NCBI RefSeq assembly: GCF_039522585.1
Contig: NZ_BAAADR010000002.1
Direction: 5' to 3' (one strand)
Length of the DNA stretch: 64,000 nt
Source of the DNA: Bisbaumannia salifodinae
GTDB taxonomy: Bacteria; Pseudomonadota; Gammaproteobacteria; Pseudomonadales; Halomonadaceae
This document shows, one piece after another, positions 53,102 to 61,322 of this stretch. Each line of letters opens with the position of its first letter. Positions within the stretch are counted from its first letter, which is position 1. Below the pieces are notes generated by a model. It made no database searches, had not been told where the DNA came from, and saw only the letters and a program-made list of their open reading frames with translations. The translations under genes were made by a program, and so were the position numbers.

Positions 53102-54421
53102 TCAGGTCTCCAGCCGCAGCTCCGGGGTGGGCCGGCGGAAGCCGCGGGTCAGCCAGGCGAGCCAAGCCAGGCCGCAGGCCAGCCACAGGCTACCGAGGGT
53201 GATGGCGGTGCCGTCGAGGCTGAACATCAGCCACAGGATGGCGCCCAGGCCCACCAGCGGGCAGAGCAGGAACCAGAAGGCGTCCAGGCCATGGCGGCGG
53301 TGGTCCTTCAGGTAGTACTGGAAGATCACCGCCAGGTTGACCAGGGCGAAGGCGGTAAAGGCGCCGAAGTTGATAAAGGAGGCCGCCGAGAGCACGTCCA
53401 GGGTCAGTGCCAGCAGGGCCACGGCGCCGCTCAGGCAGAGGCCGCCCACCGGGGTATTGAAACGCCCCAGGCGGCCCAGCAGGCGGCGCGGCAGGACGCC
53501 GTCGCGGCCCATGGCGTAGAGCAGCCGGCCGCCGCTGGCCTGGGCGGCGATACCGGAGGCGAACTGTCCCACCACCAGGCCGATCAGGAACAGCGAGACG
53601 AAGATATTGCCGCCGATATTGCGGGCGATCTCGTAGGCGGCGGCGTCCGGATTGGCGAAGTCGGTGCCCGGGGCGGCCAGCTGCACGAAGTAGGAGACGA
53701 CGACGAAGATCAGGCCGCCGCACAGGGTGATCAGCAGCACCGCCCGGGGCAGGGTGCGCTGGGGGTCCCTGGTCTCCTCGGTGAGGGTGGTGACGGCATC
53801 GAAGCCGAGGAAGGAGTAGCAGGCCACGGCGGCGCCGGCCATCAGCAGCGGCAGCGAGGCGGACTCGGCGCCGAGGAAGGGGGTCAGGCTCCAGAAGGGC
53901 TGGCTGGGATCGCCGAGCACATAGTGCATGCACAGCCCCACGAAGGCGACCAGCACCAGCAACTGGATCAGCATCATCACCGCATTCACGGCGCTGGCCA
54001 GCCTGAGGCCGAGGATATTGATCGCGGTGGTCACGCCGATAAAGGCCAGCAGCCAGAGCGCCACCGGCACCGCGGGGAAGGCCGAGTGCAGGTAGGCGGC
54101 GCCGATCAGCCAGATCACCATGGGCAGGAAGAGGTAGTCGAGGAGGATCACCCAGCCGGCGATAAAGCCCAGCCGGTCGTCGATGGCATGGCGTACATAG
54201 GCATAGGCCGAGCCCGCCACCGGGTAGGCGCTGGCCATGCGGCCATAGCTGTGAGCGGTGAACAGCATGGCCACCAGGGCGGCGATATAGGCCCCCGAGA
54301 CGGCGCCCTCGGTAAGGGTGGCCAGCACCCCGAAGGTGCCCAGTACGATGATCGGGGTCATGTAGGCCAGGCCGAACAGCACGACCTGGCCGAGGGAGAG
54401 GGTGGGTTTCATCTGAGGCAT
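53102..54421 (-). CDS. APC-family amino acid/amine permease
   Basis: 439 aa, about 12 hydrophobic segments. LFGLAYMTPIIVLGTFGVLATLTEGAVSGAYIAALVAML (about 15-53), SAYAYVRHAIDDRLGFIAGW and FLGFDAVTTLTEETRDPQRTLPRAV (about 204-228) are APC signatures. AGGAGA lies 8-9 bases before the ATG. It follows the nitrilase gene on the same strand, so it may import that enzyme's amide or amine substrate; the substrate is not readable from sequence. Confidence 0.88.
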   Translation of the reverse strand: MPQMKPTLSLGQVVLFGLAYMTPIIVLGTFGVLATLTEGAVSGAYIAALVAMLFTAHSYGRMASAYPVAGSAYAYVRHAIDDRLGFIAGWVILLDYLFLPMVIWLIGAAYLHSAFPAVPVALWLLAFIGVTTAINILGLRLASAVNAVMMLIQLLVLVAFVGLCMHYVLGDPSQPFWSLTPFLGAESASLPLLMAGAAVACYSFLGFDAVTTLTEETRDPQRTLPRAVLLITLCGGLIFVVVSYFVQLAAPGTDFANPDAAAYEIARNIGGNIFVSLFLIGLVVGQFASGIAAQASGGRLLYAMGRDGVLPRRLLGRLGRFNTPVGGLCLSGAVALLALTLDVLSAASFINFGAFTAFALVNLAVIFQYYLKDHRRHGLDAFWFLLCPLVGLGAILWLMFSLDGTAITLGSLWLACGLAWLAWLTRGFRRPTPELRLET

Positions 54422-54456
54422 TATTGTCGTCTCCTGATTGTGGTTGTTGTGATGCC

Positions 54457-54466
54457 GGGGGGGGGG
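54457..54466. repeat. Ten-base G/C homopolymer
   Basis: G10 on the plus strand (C10 on the coding strand) in the 50-bp gap between the nitrilase stop (54472) and the permease start (54421). It is the longest homopolymer noticed in the window. Confidence 0.9.
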
Positions 54467-54471
54467 GCGGA

Positions 54472-55284
54472 TTAGGGGAGGCGCCAGACGCGGCCCAGTG
54501 GAGTCTCCTCAGCGTGGCCGGCCAGGGGGAGGCGCCGGTCGCGCAGGTAGTGGTAGTCGCGGCGCGCCGCGGCCAGCTCGGTCTCGTCCAGGGTCAGGCG
54601 GGTCACGCCCTCGTCGCGGCCGGCACGGAAGCGCACCTCACCGCAGGGTGCCACCAGGGCGCTCTCGCCGGCGAAGCGCAGCCCCGCCCCCTGGCCGACC
54701 CGGTTGGTCATGGCCAGGTAGCACTGGTTCTCCTGGGCGCGGGCCTGGGCGGCGCGGGCATGCACGGGGCCATAGGGGTCCATGTTGCCGTTGGTGACCA
54801 CCAGTAGGTCGGTGCCCATCTGTGCCAGGGCCCGGGCCGGCTCGGGGAACTCCAGGTCATAGCAGATCAGCAGGCCCAGGCGGCGGCCGCGCCACTCGGT
54901 GCAGCTCAGGCTGTCGCCGGGGGGCACCAGGTCGCGCTCGTCCGGCCACAGGTGGGTCTTGCGGTAACGCAGGGCCAGGCCCTGCTCGGGGGTGATCAGC
55001 ACGGTGGTGTTGAAGACCCGCTCGCCGTCACGCTCGAGCAGGCCGATGGCCAGGGCGGTGTCCCGCTCGCGGCTGGCGTCGATCAGGGCGCCCAGCTCCG
55101 GCCCGTCCAGGGTGAGGGCGCGATCCGTGACATGGCCGGGCTCGGCGAAGCCGGTCAGGTGGGTCTCCGGGAAGATCATCAGGGAGCCCGCAGTACCGTG
55201 CCGCTGCAGGCAGTCCAGGGCCCGGGAGAGGTTGTGGTCGATATCGCCTTCGCGACCGGCCAGTTGTGCCAGGGTTATCTGCAT
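54472..55284 (-). CDS. Carbon-nitrogen hydrolase (nitrilase superfamily)
   Basis: 270 aa. The Glu-Lys-Cys triad is visible: E in MIFPETHLTGF (about residue 40), K in RYRKTHLWPDE (about 109) and C in LGLLICYDLEFPEPAR (about 141). It hydrolyses an amide or carbamoyl substrate; it is closer to the omega-amidase/aliphatic amidase-like branch than to true nitrilases. It forms a unit with the APC permease and is divergent from a LuxR-type regulator. Confidence 0.88.
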   Translation of the reverse strand: MQITLAQLAGREGDIDHNLSRALDCLQRHGTAGSLMIFPETHLTGFAEPGHVTDRALTLDGPELGALIDASRERDTALAIGLLERDGERVFNTTVLITPEQGLALRYRKTHLWPDERDLVPPGDSLSCTEWRGRRLGLLICYDLEFPEPARALAQMGTDLLVVTNGNMDPYGPVHARAAQARAQENQCYLAMTNRVGQGAGLRFAGESALVAPCGEVRFRAGRDEGVTRLTLDETELAAARRDYHYLRDRRLPLAGHAEETPLGRVWRLP

Positions 55285-55304
55285 GGAAGACTCCGAGTCG
55301 TGTT

Positions 55305-55366
55305 GTTATCCGTTGCGTTCCAGTATCCGGATAACCGCGACCCTGCCTATCCCCTGAGTGGGGTAA
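55305..55366. promoter_or_regulatory. Two palindromes in the nitrilase/LuxR divergent promoter region
   Basis: GTTATCCG (55305-55312) and CGGATAAC (55328-55335) form a perfect 8-bp inverted repeat with 15 bp between. A second palindrome, TATCCCC-TGAGT-GGGGTAA (55348-55366), follows. Both lie between the divergent starts at 55284 and 55412 and are candidate binding sites for the adjacent regulator. Confidence 0.6.
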
Positions 55367-55411
55367 CCCGCCAGGGGCAGGAGACCCCACGAGGCCGACG
55401 GGAGACGAACG

Positions 55412-56233
55412 ATGTCCGAGCAGGATCACCACGAGAGACGGCCCCCGCGGCAGACGGCGCTGGCGGCCCTGGGCTGGCATCGCGCCTTCGCCGGCCTGGT
55501 GGAGACGCTGGATCAGGAGGACTTCTGGCTCGCCGTGGTGCGCCTGCTGGAGCGGCACCTCGACTTCAATACCTGGGTGGCACTGGTGTTCTTCGATCAT
55601 CGACCGCCGCGCATCCTCGCCGAGAGCGACGAGGACGACGGTGCCGACGAGACCCTCTTCCAGGACTATCAGCGCGGCCTCTATCTGCTCGATCCCTTCT
55701 ATATCGACGCCAAGGGGCGCGGGCGCTCCGGGCTCTATACCCTGGCGGACGTAGCGCCCCAGGGCTTCACCCGCACCGAGTACTACCAGCGTTACTTCCG
55801 CCGCAATATCGTCGCCGACGAGGTCCAGTTCAACTGCGTGCTGGACGACGAGCGCACCCTCTGCCTCTCCCTGGGCTCGGTGGCGTCCTTCGATCACGAG
55901 GCCCTCGGCCTGCTCGCCCTAGTGCAGCCCTGGCTGCTGGCGCTGATGCGCCAGCGCAGCCATTTCGAGGCCCTCGAGGAGAACCTGCCGGGACTCCATC
56001 CCTGGCACCCTCGCCAGGGCGGTACCCTGGCCCAGGATGCCCAGCGCGCCCTGACCGAACGCGAGCGGGAGGTGAGCCAACTGATGCTGGCGGGCTGTAC
56101 CACCAAGGAGATCGCCCGGCACCTGGCGATCTCCGTGGAGACGGTGCGCGCCCATAAAAAGCACCTCTACGCCAAGCTCGGCATCAACTCCCAGTCGGAG
56201 CTGTTCGCGCTCTTCTGGCAGGACCGCCGCTAG
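55412..56233 (+). CDS. LuxR-family transcriptional regulator
   Basis: 273 aa. The N-terminal domain (about 20-190) has no receiver aspartate pattern and looks like a GAF/autoinducer-type sensing fold (NTWVALVFFDHRPPRILAES, LYLLDPFYIDAKGRGRSGLYTL). The C-terminal GerE helix-turn-helix LTEREREVSQLMLAGCTTKEIARHLAISVETVRAHKKHLYAKL (about 213-255) is clear. Probably controls the divergent nitrilase-permease unit; ligand unknown. Confidence 0.9.
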   Translation: MSEQDHHERRPPRQTALAALGWHRAFAGLVETLDQEDFWLAVVRLLERHLDFNTWVALVFFDHRPPRILAESDEDDGADETLFQDYQRGLYLLDPFYIDAKGRGRSGLYTLADVAPQGFTRTEYYQRYFRRNIVADEVQFNCVLDDERTLCLSLGSVASFDHEALGLLALVQPWLLALMRQRSHFEALEENLPGLHPWHPRQGGTLAQDAQRALTEREREVSQLMLAGCTTKEIARHLAISVETVRAHKKHLYAKLGINSQSELFALFWQDRR

Positions 56234-56565
56234 GCCGCCGCACATGCTCGTGCCCGGCGTCGCCCGCCTCCGGCCGGTCGAGCCATCGAGCACGATACCC
56301 ACATTGTGATTAATGCATGGTTCGCGGCGTCGCGGTGTTTCTTCCTGGATTTATTGTGAAAGTCAGTTAAAAGATAGGTTTTTTCTTCTTGAGTTAGTCC
56401 AAGGCCTCGTTGATGGCCAGGCCCCCCTGCGTTGAGCGGTAAGAAAACGGTCACTTGATAAGTGCTAGCTTAAATTTGCAAGTCGCCATTCGTAGTACGC
56501 AGGGCGGGATCGTGCCGGCGAAGATCGGCCGAGACGGCAAAACACATACGCAGAAGGTGTGTTCC
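56234..56565. other. 332-bp noncoding region upstream of the chemoreceptor
   Basis: No supported gene. It is more AT-rich than its surroundings around 56330-56400 (a T-rich AGGTTTTTTCTTCTTG run). Short palindromes are present: GGCCTCGTTGATGGCC at 56403-56418 and CACTTGATAAGTG at 56452-56464. I could not place a sigma70 or flagellar sigma28 promoter with confidence. Confidence 0.5.
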
Positions 56566-58257
56566 ATGCTCAAGAGAATGAAGGTTTCCCAGCAGTTGAC
56601 GCTCCTCGTCGGGGTCTTCGCGGTGGCCCTGATCGGGATCGGTATCCTCGGCCTCCAGGGGAAGAGCAGCACCCTGGCGAGCCTCAATACCGTCTACGAG
56701 GATCGCGTGGTGCCGCTGCGTCAGCTCTCGGGCATCGCCGATGCCTATGCGGTCAATATCGTCGATACCTCCCATAAGGTCAGCAACGGCAATATCGGCT
56801 GGGCCCAGGGACGGCGTAACGTCACCGAGGCGAGCGACACCATCCGGCAAACCTGGGAGGCCTATCTGGGCACCGTGCTGGTTGCGGCGGAGGAGCGTAT
56901 CGTCGCCGAGCTGCGGCCGCTGTTACAGGATGCCGATGCCGCCGTGGAACGCCTGCAGGCCATCCTGCAACGGGAGGATGGCGCGGCCCTGGAGGCCTTT
57001 ATCGCCGGCGAACTCTACCAGCGCATCGATCCGGTCTCCGAGGCCTTCGGGGACCTGATGCAGGTACAACTGGATGTGGCCGAGGCCGAGTACCTCAGCG
57101 GCACCCATGAGTACGCGCAGATGCGGCTGATTTTTATCGCCACCCTGGCCGTCGTGCTGCTGCTCGGCATCCTGCTGGCCTGGTATATCATCGCCGGCAT
57201 CGGCCGCAGCCTGGGCGCCGAGCCCGGCCGTGTCGCCGAGATCGCCAATCGGGTCGCCGACCATGACCTGGATATCCATATCGAGACCCGGCCCAAGGAC
57301 GAGGCCAGCGTGCTGTTCGCCATGAAGCGCATGGTGGAGCAGCTCTCCGGCGTGATCGGCGGGGTGCGCGAGAGCAGCGGCTCGATCCATGTCGGCTCCC
57401 GGGAGATCGCCACCGGCAACGCCGACCTCTCCTCGCGGACCGAGGAGCAGGCCGCTGCCCTGGAGCAGACCGCCTCCAGCATGGAGGAACTGACCACCAC
57501 CGTGAAACAGAACGCCGACAATGCCCGCCAGGCTAGCGGCCTGGCTCAGGAGGCCTCCACCACCGCCGAGCGCGGCGGCGAGGTGATGGGGCGGGTGGTC
57601 GAGACCATGCATGGCATCACCGACAGCTCCCAGCGGGTGGCGGATATCACCGGACTGATCGATTCCATCGCCTTCCAGACCAATATCCTGGCGCTCAACG
57701 CCTCGGTGGAGGCGGCCCGGGCCGGCGAGCAGGGCCGCGGCTTCGCGGTGGTGGCCGGCGAGGTGCGCAGCCTGGCCAGCCGCTCGGCGGAAGCGGCCAA
57801 GGAGATCAAGGCGCTGATCGAGGGCTCGGTGGCCCAGGTGCGGCAGGGCTCCAGCCTGGTGGAGCAGGCCGGGACGACCATGCAGGAGGTGGTCACCGCG
57901 GTACGCCGGGTCACCGATATCATGGACGAGATCTCCGCCGCCTCCCAGGAGCAGAGCGAGGGCATCGAGCAGGTCACCCAGGCGGTGGGACAGATGGATC
58001 AGGTGACCCAGCAGAACGCCGCCCTGGTGGAGGAAGCCTCGGCGGCCGCCGCCTCCCTGGAGACGCAGGCCAATCGCCTGGAGCAGGCGGTGGCGGTCTT
58101 CAAGCTGGCCGGTGGGACGATGACGAGCGGGCTCCCCGCCTGGTTGGGCAATGCCACCGCGGCCCTGCCCGCCGCTGAGGAGGCGAGGGAGGCCGCTGCC
58201 CCGCGGCGCCCCTCGCGGTCGCAGAGTGGGGGCGAAGCCGAGTGGGAGGCGTTCTAG
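56566..58257 (+). CDS. Methyl-accepting chemotaxis protein
   Basis: 563 aa from ATG 56566 (GAAGG upstream). TM1 (about 11-30), a four-helix-bundle-like periplasmic domain, TM2 (about 188-210), HAMP (about 215-265), methylation helices with EEQAAALEQTASSMEELT, and the signalling hairpin FQTNILALNASVEAARAGEQGRGFAVVAGEVRSLA (about 370-404). It ends in EWEAF, an xWxxF-type pentapeptide that recruits CheR/CheB, so it is a Tar/Tsr-like major receptor. Ligand unknown; nearby catabolic genes suggest a nutrient attractant. Confidence 0.95.
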   Translation: MLKRMKVSQQLTLLVGVFAVALIGIGILGLQGKSSTLASLNTVYEDRVVPLRQLSGIADAYAVNIVDTSHKVSNGNIGWAQGRRNVTEASDTIRQTWEAYLGTVLVAAEERIVAELRPLLQDADAAVERLQAILQREDGAALEAFIAGELYQRIDPVSEAFGDLMQVQLDVAEAEYLSGTHEYAQMRLIFIATLAVVLLLGILLAWYIIAGIGRSLGAEPGRVAEIANRVADHDLDIHIETRPKDEASVLFAMKRMVEQLSGVIGGVRESSGSIHVGSREIATGNADLSSRTEEQAAALEQTASSMEELTTTVKQNADNARQASGLAQEASTTAERGGEVMGRVVETMHGITDSSQRVADITGLIDSIAFQTNILALNASVEAARAGEQGRGFAVVAGEVRSLASRSAEAAKEIKALIEGSVAQVRQGSSLVEQAGTTMQEVVTAVRRVTDIMDEISAASQEQSEGIEQVTQAVGQMDQVTQQNAALVEEASAAAASLETQANRLEQAVAVFKLAGGTMTSGLPAWLGNATAALPAAEEAREAAAPRRPSRSQSGGEAEWEAF

Positions 58258-58278
58258 GGGAAGCGTGGGACCCAATGA

Positions 58279-58307
58279 ACACGGCCGGGCATTAAGCCCG
58301 GCCGTGT
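58279..58307. terminator. Terminator between the chemoreceptor and the porin
   Basis: Perfect 12-bp stem ACACGGCCGGGC / GCCCGGCCGTGT with a 5-base loop. The T-tract is weak on both strands. It lies 22 bp after the receptor stop. Confidence 0.75.
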
Positions 58308-58404
58308 CGTTAGCGGCCGATTCAGGTGTTCCGTCGCATCGCCTGGCCGGCCCACTCTTCGGACCCGAGGGTGCGGGGCGTAGGGGCAGCAGAGTGAGGC
58401 GAAT

Positions 58405-59712
58405 CTAGAAGTCGTAGCGGTAGGTCAGGTAGAGGCGGTTGGCCTCGTGGGTGATCAGGCCGGCGGGGCCGAAAGTGGGGGCCTTGCCGTCGACGGCGGC
58501 GGGCTCGCCGTCGGTGTCGTGGTTGACGTAGAGCCAGGCCAGGCTCAGCCCATCCAGGGCGCCGTCGAAGCGGTACTGCAGCACGCTCTGCCACTCCCGG
58601 CGGGAGAAGTCGCTGAAGCCGGTGGCCTCGTCGGAGAAGGCGTAGTGGCCGTCCCAGCGTAGCCCGGGCAGGCCCAGGTCGGCGAAGCTCAGGCCGGTGG
58701 AAACCTTCCACATCGCCTCGCCCTCCAGGCCGAAGCGGTAGAAGTTATTGGCGGCGCTGTCCCAGTGGCCGTGGTCATCGGCGAATAGCAGGCGATCGTA
58801 ATTGTCCCCCCAGACCCGGGTATGGGCCAGCCCCAGGTACTTGTCGCGATGGCTCAGGCGCAGGCTCAGCTCGTTGTAGCGGGCGTCGTGGCCGTCGGCG
58901 GCGGGGTAGAGGCCGGGGATGCCCTGGGTCTCGAAGCGTTCGCCGGCGTCCCGCTGGCGCCCGTGGGCGAATCGGGAGTGCAGCGTCAGGTCGTCGCCCA
59001 GCCGGGCACGATGGCTCAGGCGCACCAGGCTCTGGCGAATATAGTCGTCGCTTTCCAGGTACTCGGCTTCCAGGCGCAGATCGGCGGGCAGGGCATAGTC
59101 GAGGCCGGCCAGGTGGACCGCGCCGATCTCCCGGCCGTCGAAGGTGGTCAGGCGATCCCCCCAGCCGGCGTCATCGCGGCGGCTAAAGCGCTCGATACGC
59201 GAGAGGTTGAGCTCGAGGTCGCCGACCTCGTAGGTCAGGTCGTAGCCGAGGGAGGCGGCGGGCAGGATACGGGTGGTGTTGTCGGCATAGAGGCGATGGC
59301 GGCGGGTCTGCTTGCCGGCCCCCAGGCGCAGCCGATGACCCTCGTCGCCGAACTGGGCGCGCAGGTAGGCGCGGGTCACCTTGGCAATGCCGTGGGGATC
59401 CTGTACCGAGTCGCCGGGGCGCAGGTTGGTGATATTGTCGGCGCCGCTGCCCACGGAGAGGGCGTCGGCGGTGCCCAGGCCCAGCTCGACGCCGAGGGTG
59501 TCATGGAGGTTGCCGGAGTCCAGCTCCAGCAGCAGGCCATGCACCCATTCGTCACGGGTGGGGCCGACGCCGTCCCGGGGAGTCTCGTCCCAGTAGTAAT
59601 TGCGGTACTGGAGGCTGGCGCTGGCCTCGTCGGGCGCTGGCGAGGCCTGGGCGGTGAGCGCCAGGGTCGGGGCGAGGCAGAGGGCGAGTCGGGAAGCGAG
59701 TCGAGTCGTCAT
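58405..59712 (-). CDS. OprD-family outer-membrane porin
   Basis: 435 aa with a signal peptide (RLALCLAPTLALTAQASPA) and ATG 59712 (GAGAAG upstream). SASLQYRNYYWDE near the mature N-terminus, HGLLLELDSG, RAYLRAQFGDEGHRLRLGAGKQTRRHRLYADNTTRILPAA, and alternating strands ending in the aromatic terminus LYLTYRYDF are characteristic of OprD/OpdK channels for carboxylates or amino acids. It is the last gene of the malonate-type cluster, consistent with substrate entry. Confidence 0.88.
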   Translation of the reverse strand: MTTRLASRLALCLAPTLALTAQASPAPDEASASLQYRNYYWDETPRDGVGPTRDEWVHGLLLELDSGNLHDTLGVELGLGTADALSVGSGADNITNLRPGDSVQDPHGIAKVTRAYLRAQFGDEGHRLRLGAGKQTRRHRLYADNTTRILPAASLGYDLTYEVGDLELNLSRIERFSRRDDAGWGDRLTTFDGREIGAVHLAGLDYALPADLRLEAEYLESDDYIRQSLVRLSHRARLGDDLTLHSRFAHGRQRDAGERFETQGIPGLYPAADGHDARYNELSLRLSHRDKYLGLAHTRVWGDNYDRLLFADDHGHWDSAANNFYRFGLEGEAMWKVSTGLSFADLGLPGLRWDGHYAFSDEATGFSDFSRREWQSVLQYRFDGALDGLSLAWLYVNHDTDGEPAAVDGKAPTFGPAGLITHEANRLYLTYRYDF

Positions 59713-59822
59713 GGGTCTTCTCATTGTTATGTCGTTGGCGTGGCGCCCGGGCCGCGGGCGCAGGGCGTCCCCCCGCGCCTCCGGAGAGGCGCGGGCAAGG
59801 GAGACGCGGGGTCGAGGTCGAG

Positions 59823-61307
59823 TTAGAAGCTGGGCTGGCGCTTCAGCCAGTCCCCCGCCGCCTGCTCAAAGGCGTGGGCGAGCTGCAGTACGCCGAGGTC
59901 GTCCCGGGGACGGCCGATCAACTGCAGGCCCATGGGCAGGCCGGCGGCGTTGAAGCCGGCGGGCAGGCTGATCACCGGGCCGCCGGAGAGGGAGCCGGGC
60001 ACCACTACCTCCATCCAGCGGTGATAGGTGTCCATGGAACGGCCGGCGATCTCCCGGGGCCAGTGCTCTTCCACCGGGAAGGGGAAGACCTGGGCGCTGG
60101 GCAGGGCCAGGAAATCGTAGGTCTCGAAGAGTTCGAGCAGCCGGACATGCCAGGCGCTGCGGGTCTGGTTGGCCTGGTGGATCTCCATGGCCGAGCGCGC
60201 CAGGCCGCCTTCTACCTCCCACTGGGCCTCGGGCTTGAGGCGCTCGCGCTTGGCCGGGTCGGCGTAGAGGGGCGCCAGGTTGCCGGCCACCATCCACTGG
60301 CGCAGGGTCACCCAGGCCTCCCAGAGGCGCTCCGCCGGGAAGCCGGGGTCGGCCGTCTCGACGGTGCAGCCCAGGTCGCGGAAGGTGGCGAGCGATCCCT
60401 CGCAGAGCGGCAGGATGCCGTCTTCCATGGGCAGGTGGCCGCCCCAGTCCCCCAGCCAGCCGATACGCAGGCCGCGTACATCGCGGGCCAGCGGGCCGGC
60501 GAAGATGGCCGGGTCCTCCGTCAGCGACAGCGACAGCGGCAGCCGCGGGTCGTGGCCGGCCTGGGTGGCCAGCAGTCGGGCGAGGTCCGCCACGCTGCGC
60601 GCCATGGGCCCCTCGGTGGCCAACTGGTGGCCGAAGTTCTCCGGCAGCGGGCCCAGGGGCACCCGGCCGAAGGAGGGGCGCAGGCCGAAGACATTGTGAT
60701 AGGCGGCGGGGTTGCGCAGCGAGCCCATCATGTCGCTGCCGTCGGCCACCGGCAGCAGGCGCATGGCGAGCGCCGCGGCGGCGCCGCCGCTGGAGCCGCC
60801 AGCGCTCTTGCTGGGGTCATAGGCGTTGCGGGTGGCACCGAATACCGGGTTATAGGTGTGGGAGCCCAGGCCGAACTCCGGAGTATTGGTCTTGCCGATG
60901 ACCAGGGCGCCGTCGCGCTTCATGCGTGCCGCCATGATGCTGTCGTGCTCGGGCACCTGGTCGGCGAACAGCGGCGAGCCCATCGTGGTGCGCAGCCCGG
61001 CGGTGGCGGAGAGGTCCTTGATGGCCTGGGGGATGCCGTGGAGCCAGCCCCGGGAGCGGCCCCGGGCCAGTTCCCGGTCGCATTCATCGGCCTCGGCGAG
61101 CAGGGTCTCCTCGTCGCGCAGCGAGACGATGGCGTTGACCCGGGGGTTGCAGGCGGCGATATGCGCCAGGTAGGTGGTCATCACCTCGCGGCAGGAGAGC
61201 TCCCGGGCATGGATCACCCGGGAGAGGGTCAGGGCGTCCCAGGTGACCGGCTCGGGGAGGCGGTAGGGGGCCTGGGTGGGCGTCGGAGCGGTTGTCATTG
61301 TCATCAT
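59823..61307 (-). CDS. Amidase-signature family amidase
   Basis: 494 aa. Catalytic Lys in GIPQAIKDLSATAGL (about 95) and the Ser pair in SAGGSSGGAAAALA (about 170-183) give the Ser-cisSer-Lys triad; GSDMMGSLRNPAAYHNVFGLRPS follows. In Bradyrhizobium an enzyme of this family, malonamidase E2, is linked to malonate genes. The position directly after matB suggests a malonamate- or malonamide-type substrate, though other amides cannot be excluded. Confidence 0.88.
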   Translation of the reverse strand: MMTMTTAPTPTQAPYRLPEPVTWDALTLSRVIHARELSCREVMTTYLAHIAACNPRVNAIVSLRDEETLLAEADECDRELARGRSRGWLHGIPQAIKDLSATAGLRTTMGSPLFADQVPEHDSIMAARMKRDGALVIGKTNTPEFGLGSHTYNPVFGATRNAYDPSKSAGGSSGGAAAALAMRLLPVADGSDMMGSLRNPAAYHNVFGLRPSFGRVPLGPLPENFGHQLATEGPMARSVADLARLLATQAGHDPRLPLSLSLTEDPAIFAGPLARDVRGLRIGWLGDWGGHLPMEDGILPLCEGSLATFRDLGCTVETADPGFPAERLWEAWVTLRQWMVAGNLAPLYADPAKRERLKPEAQWEVEGGLARSAMEIHQANQTRSAWHVRLLELFETYDFLALPSAQVFPFPVEEHWPREIAGRSMDTYHRWMEVVVPGSLSGGPVISLPAGFNAAGLPMGLQLIGRPRDDLGVLQLAHAFEQAAGDWLKRQPSF

Positions 61308-61322
61308 CTCCTCGAACTCGCC

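Noticed and set aside
58230..58405. Possible tail duplication after the chemoreceptor (GAGTGGGAGGCGTTCTAG versus GAGTGAGGCGAATCTAG)
   Set aside because: The match is short, needs several gaps, and the second copy overlaps the end of the porin gene; not convincing beside the four clear cases.
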